From Bacteroidales bacterium UBA4417 (GTDB lineage Bacteria > Bacteroidota > Bacteroidia > Bacteroidales > UBA4417), in the NCBI GenBank assembly GCA_002389705.1, contig DGQJ01000297.1:1-10120 (forward strand): a DNA stretch of 10,120 nucleotides, given 5' to 3'. The notes beneath the pieces are model-generated. The model was not told where the DNA came from, did no database searches, and saw only the letters and a program-made list of their open reading frames with translations. The position numbers and the translations under genes were made by a program. Positions 7,418 through 10,120 of this stretch are shown in pieces. Each line of letters starts with the position of its first letter. Position 1 is the first letter of the stretch.

Positions 7418-7453
7418 ATTCCCCCGACGGGTTCAAAACGCCGCCGGGGAAAT
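7418..7453 (-). terminator. GC-rich hairpin after the 346-aa gene, candidate terminator
   Basis: On the minus strand CCCCGGCG (7449-7442) pairs with CGTCGGGG (7429-7422) through one G-U wobble, and outer T-G, T-A, T-A and A-T pairs extend the stem to about 12 bp around a 12-nt loop. It starts about 38 nt past the stop of the 346-aa gene. There is no clear U-tract after it, so it may slow or protect the 3' end rather than terminate outright. Confidence 0.45.
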
Positions 7454-7490
7454 TCCAGGTTTGAAAAAGCAGTTTTATTCCTTCAGAAAT

Positions 7491-8531
7491 TTAGTTTTTC
7501 TGAGGTAAGAATGGCGTTGCAGGATCACCGGTTACCGTCGGTCTGGCATTGAGAGTTTGCATAGCTATGTCCTCAAAACCGGCACCGGTTGCACAGGTTG
7601 CATCAACATCGCTGTTACTTGCCGAATCAACAGCTTCAACAGCCAGCGAAATGTTGTTATTGGCTAAGCCTTCCCAACCATGGTTGTGAATGGTTACCCT
7701 TACGTAGATTGAAACACCGTTAGCCGTGCTGGCTACCGAAGTGTTAACCGTTGTAGGACTGGTTGTTACAGAAGCACCTGTAAGACCGGTAGCCAACGAA
7801 TTGGGATATGAACCAACTGTTACTCCCCAGTCGATATCAGCGGTTTGTGTGCCACTGAGCCCGGTAAGCTTAAAAGTTGGGGAATAAGAGCCGGTAAAGT
7901 TTGCGGCTACAACTTCAAAATATAAAGTATTTACTCCATAGTCGATGGTAATATTATTGTTTGCAGCATCCCACGACGATGAAGCTACATCAGCATAACA
8001 CTGGCTTTCGGCAGCGTCGTAGCCCAGTGCTGTAGGAGTAGCACCGTGAGCCATGTTGGCAATATCAACGGTAAAGGCAACTTTGGGAACAATTTTCATC
8101 ACCTTCATGTTGTTCGAACACGATCCGGCATACTCCATAACCATAAATAAAGGGTTAACTGCAGTTACGCCACTCAAGCCTGATGAAGTCCAGGTTACTG
8201 TGGTCGATGACGGGGAACTTGCATTATTGGCCGAAGTCATGTAGTTGGTTGCACCGGTGGCAATGCTGGTCCCATCAGCATTTATAGGGGTGGCAACACG
8301 GGTTCCGGCATTCATAAAAGTAGTCGACTTGGTGGCATACCAGTAAGTAGTACCATTGGCCGGAGCCATGGTTGCCTGGTAAGTGTAAGGCCGGCCTGCA
8401 ACAGGGGCCATGGGATCAGTTAAATCGCAGGTAATTGGGCGTGGAGCTGTACCTGGTACTGCCTGTGCAAATGCATTCGACAAGCCGAGTGCAAAAAATG
8501 CAACTAAAAGAATAAAAGCTTGCTTTTTCAT
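7491..8531 (-). CDS. Secreted Ala/Ser/Thr-rich hypothetical protein with a C-terminal NARP motif
   Basis: A 346-aa protein that I do not recognise. The signal peptide is residues 1-23 (KKQAFILLVAFFALGLSNAFAQ). The mature part is rich in Ala, Ser, Thr and Asn, has few charged residues and four cysteines (35, 138, 178, 313), and is likely beta-rich. A first module (about 45-150) contains TTYWYATKSTTF and ends with GSCSNNMKVMKIVPK, which weakly recalls the N-terminal module of the 236-aa protein. A second module (about 150-325) carries ITIDYGVNTLYFEVVAANF and VSIYVRVTIHNHGWEG. The tail has TLNARP about 16 residues before the end. No standard T9SS sorting domain is present. The ATG at 8531 follows a very A-rich leader and gives a clean signal peptide. 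The gene lies downstream of the HYR protein and upstream of a candidate terminator. Its surface location is inferred. Confidence 0.85.
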   Translation of the reverse strand: MKKQAFILLVAFFALGLSNAFAQAVPGTAPRPITCDLTDPMAPVAGRPYTYQATMAPANGTTYWYATKSTTFMNAGTRVATPINADGTSIATGATNYMTSANNASSPSSTTVTWTSSGLSGVTAVNPLFMVMEYAGSCSNNMKVMKIVPKVAFTVDIANMAHGATPTALGYDAAESQCYADVASSSWDAANNNITIDYGVNTLYFEVVAANFTGSYSPTFKLTGLSGTQTADIDWGVTVGSYPNSLATGLTGASVTTSPTTVNTSVASTANGVSIYVRVTIHNHGWEGLANNNISLAVEAVDSASNSDVDATCATGAGFEDIAMQTLNARPTVTGDPATPFLPQKN

Positions 8532-8687
8532 TTTGTTTGATTTTTAATTATTGTTTTGATTTGTTTTATTAATCTGGTACTTAGTTTAATTTTTGAACTT
8601 GATTTTTTTAAAAATTGGTAAGCGTTGTTTTTTGAATTATTTGAGTTGTTCTTACTGCTTTTGTGCAGCTGGTTTTCCTGTTTTTTC

Positions 8688-8864
8688 TCATAGGCTAAAG
8701 TTTACGTTTAACACAGGTGAATTGGAGGCAAAAAGACCCGGATTGGCATTTTGCAAAGAGGGAGCTTTACAAATGTGTAGCCCGGATATATTTTCAGGCT
8801 GCTGCAGAATGAATTCCATCTGTAACCGCTTAATCTCCTGCTTGTATGCATTATAAGTGATCAT
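8688..8864 (-). CDS. 58-aa small ORF coupled to the HYR protein, function unknown
   Basis: The ATG at 8864 begins one base after the TGA of the HYR-repeat gene, and the frame runs 58 codons to a TGA at 8690-8688. The product begins MITYNAYKQEIKRLQMEF, predicted as a charged, Gln-rich amphipathic helix through about residue 22, and continues as an uncharged Asn/Pro/Ser-rich tail ending VLNVNFSL. There is no signal peptide, membrane segment or recognised domain. In its favour are the tight coupling, the same strand and the full use of the space before the A-rich leader of the next gene. Against it are its short length and lack of any known family. It fills much of the 334-bp gap between 8532 and 8865; the remainder, 8532-8687, is a very A-rich leader on the minus strand with no clear promoter box. 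Confidence 0.42.
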   Translation of the reverse strand: MITYNAYKQEIKRLQMEFILQQPENISGLHICKAPSLQNANPGLFASNSPVLNVNFSL

Positions 8865-8865
8865 T

Positions 8866-10120
8866 TCAGTTAAGTTTTATAATTTCAGGTCTTGGGCTAA
8901 TTGTAATTTTTGAGGTTCGGGGTGCAGATACATTGCCATGGCAGTCCACAACCCAGTATGTAATCTGATGCTCCATTGTTGAATTGGAACTACCAGGCAG
9001 CATTATATCAGCTCCATATGCTGATGGCTGACCCGTAAGGAAGGTTGCAGGCCCGGCAGGGAGTGAATTGCCATCGTGGAAATCGATACGCCACCTGATT
9101 TCGTAAGTGCAGGATTGGGCACAGTTGTCGGCAACTGTTGCCGGGTTCAGGTTCAGGTCTGTTGATCCTGAGGGCAGCACATAATAATCGGGCCGTTCGG
9201 GAACAATATCAGTAGTTGGTTCAAAGAAATCGGCTGTGATAATATTTTTTACGCAGTATACCCGGTCGGCAGGTTTACTGAATACGGGTACCTGGGTATC
9301 AGTAACTGTTATGGTTTGAGAACAGATATCCGTGCCTGCAATGTTGGTGGCTGTCCAGGTAATGGTAGTGGTTCCCAGGTTGAAAGTATAATTTCCGACA
9401 GCTCCGGTACCCGAACCGCTGGTTGCACCACTCATTACCCAGCTGAAACTTACCGGGGCGGTACCATTGCTTAAAACCGGGAAGCCGGGGTTAAGTGTTG
9501 CTGTACATACATCGGTTTGGTTGCTGGTGCTGATGTTAGCCAGGCAGCTGATTTGAGGAGCAAATGCAACATTGACAGTAAAATTATAATCAGAACTTAT
9601 TCCACATCCATCAATGGCAGTCCAGGTTACCGTAGTAGCTCCTTCGTTAAATGCTACCCCGTTTAAACTGGTAAATGGACCTGAATTGGTCGCCCCCGAA
9701 AGATTCACAACCAGGGTGGCACCGCTGCAGTTATCGGTTGCTGTAGCATCCCAGGAGTTATCAGGATGAATATAGCTCAGCTGGGCTGCTGAATAAATAT
9801 CCTGGGTGCCTGTAATTGCACATTGAATTACCGGCGGGGTGGCATCCTGCACAAAAATAGCTTGTACACAAGTAGCAGTCTTGCCGCAGATGTTAGTAGC
9901 AGTCCAGGTCCGGTTAAGCTGGTAGTTTCCGGCACATGCTCCTGGAACAATGGCATCGGCCCAGGTAACCGAAGGATTACCTCCACAATCGCCCGAAGCA
10001 AAAGCAAACCCTGTTTCTGATGGTTGCAGTGTAGGGGCATCGCACGAAAATGCATTGCTAACCGGGCAAATAATGGAAGGATCGGTATTATCAACAATTA
10101 AAATTAACTGCGTGAAAACT
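8866..10120 (-). CDS. HYR/Ig-like repeat surface protein, C-terminal part (5' end outside the window)
   Basis: The minus-strand frame is open from 10119 to the TGA at 8868-8866, giving 417 residues with no start in view that looks like a true beginning; the GTG at 9852 is internal. Three HYR-type extracellular repeats are visible at about 10-93, 94-185 and 186-275. Each has the pattern of an opening D-x-x-P-x-I-x-C (DNTDPSIICP, ATPPVIQC), a middle cysteine pair and a closing TWTATNxxG or TWTAIDGCG with C-x-x-x-I-x-V. Residues from about 276 form a different C-terminal domain of roughly 140 aa (VFSKPADRVYC, YEIRWRIDFHDG, ITYWVVDCHGN), ending in ITISPRPEIIKLN. HYR proteins are typically long adhesins outside the cell. 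No CHU_C or type A T9SS domain is present. It is the most upstream gene visible in the locus. Confidence 0.85.
   Translation of the reverse strand, partial: VFTQLILIVDNTDPSIICPVSNAFSCDAPTLQPSETGFAFASGDCGGNPSVTWADAIVPGACAGNYQLNRTWTATNICGKTATCVQAIFVQDATPPVIQCAITGTQDIYSAAQLSYIHPDNSWDATATDNCSGATLVVNLSGATNSGPFTSLNGVAFNEGATTVTWTAIDGCGISSDYNFTVNVAFAPQISCLANISTSNQTDVCTATLNPGFPVLSNGTAPVSFSWVMSGATSGSGTGAVGNYTFNLGTTTITWTATNIAGTDICSQTITVTDTQVPVFSKPADRVYCVKNIITADFFEPTTDIVPERPDYYVLPSGSTDLNLNPATVADNCAQSCTYEIRWRIDFHDGNSLPAGPATFLTGQPSAYGADIMLPGSSNSTMEHQITYWVVDCHGNVSAPRTSKITISPRPEIIKLN

Larger units (their letters stand above)
7123..7490. other. 368-bp spacer between the 346-aa gene and the small orphan gene
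   Basis: The stretch holds no convincing gene. Just downstream of the 346-aa gene is a strong GC-rich hairpin (7418-7453). Further on is an 8-bp perfect stem with a 9-nt loop at 7217-7241, and the palindrome at 7117-7133 sits at the edge. Only short frames of 31 and 34 codons occur on the operon strand. I found no good TAnnTTTG promoter box, although a new transcript for the downstream genes would be expected to start here if the hairpin terminates the upstream one. Confidence 0.6.

Noticed and set aside
9828..10097. An 89-codon minus-strand frame and a GTG-started version at 9852 as separate genes at the right end.
   Set aside because: The HYR frame is open without a stop from 10119 through 9852, and its upstream residues continue the same HYR pattern, so the GTG is internal and the other frame is a shadow.

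Overview
The window looks like a chromosomal segment of a Bacteroidota bacterium, probably of Bacteroidales type. The evidence is two hallmark families of the type IX secretion (T9SS) and gliding-associated surface machinery: a PorP/SprF-like outer-membrane protein and a CHU_C (gliding motility-associated C-terminal) protein. A-rich sequence ahead of start codons, rather than Shine-Dalgarno sites, fits the same phylum. The species cannot be named from the sequence.

Layout, left to right. Bases 2-316 (+) are the 3' end of a TIGR01212/YhcC-family radical SAM gene. A convergent spacer follows (317-615) that is filled by an imperfect tandem repeat with a period of about 65 bp. Next, on the minus strand, is a two-component system of RprX/RprY type: the histidine kinase (2585-1320) is transcribed first and the OmpR-family response regulator (1311-616) starts 8 nt later. 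A 230-bp spacer (2586-2815) carries a candidate kinase promoter.

From 10120 down to 2816 everything is on the minus strand and reads as one cell-surface locus. In order of transcription it holds: the 3' part of a large HYR/Ig-like repeat protein (10120-8866); an unannotated 58-codon ORF starting 1 nt after its stop (8864-8688); a 346-aa secreted Ala/Ser/Thr-rich protein (8531-7491); a 368-bp gap with two strong hairpins; a small Gly/Pro-rich orphan (about 7086-6712); a 236-aa secreted two-domain protein (6698-5988); a 722-aa secreted multidomain protein with a cohesin-like module and a C-terminal CHU_C sorting domain (5986-3818); and the PorP/SprF-like protein (3808-2816). Gaps within the last four genes are 13, 1 and 9 nt, so they are very likely one operon.

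By family knowledge, CHU_C (type B) proteins leave the cell by T9SS with the help of a PorP/SprF partner that is usually encoded next door. The pair here fits that rule. My inference is that the HYR adhesin and the smaller secreted proteins are co-exported or assembled with them at the cell surface. The most unusual points are a shared (N/S)-(A/P)-R-P motif near the C-terminus of three of the secreted proteins, none of which has a recognisable T9SS C-terminal domain; a related N-terminal module in two or three of them; the small coupled ORF; and the 65-bp repeat array.
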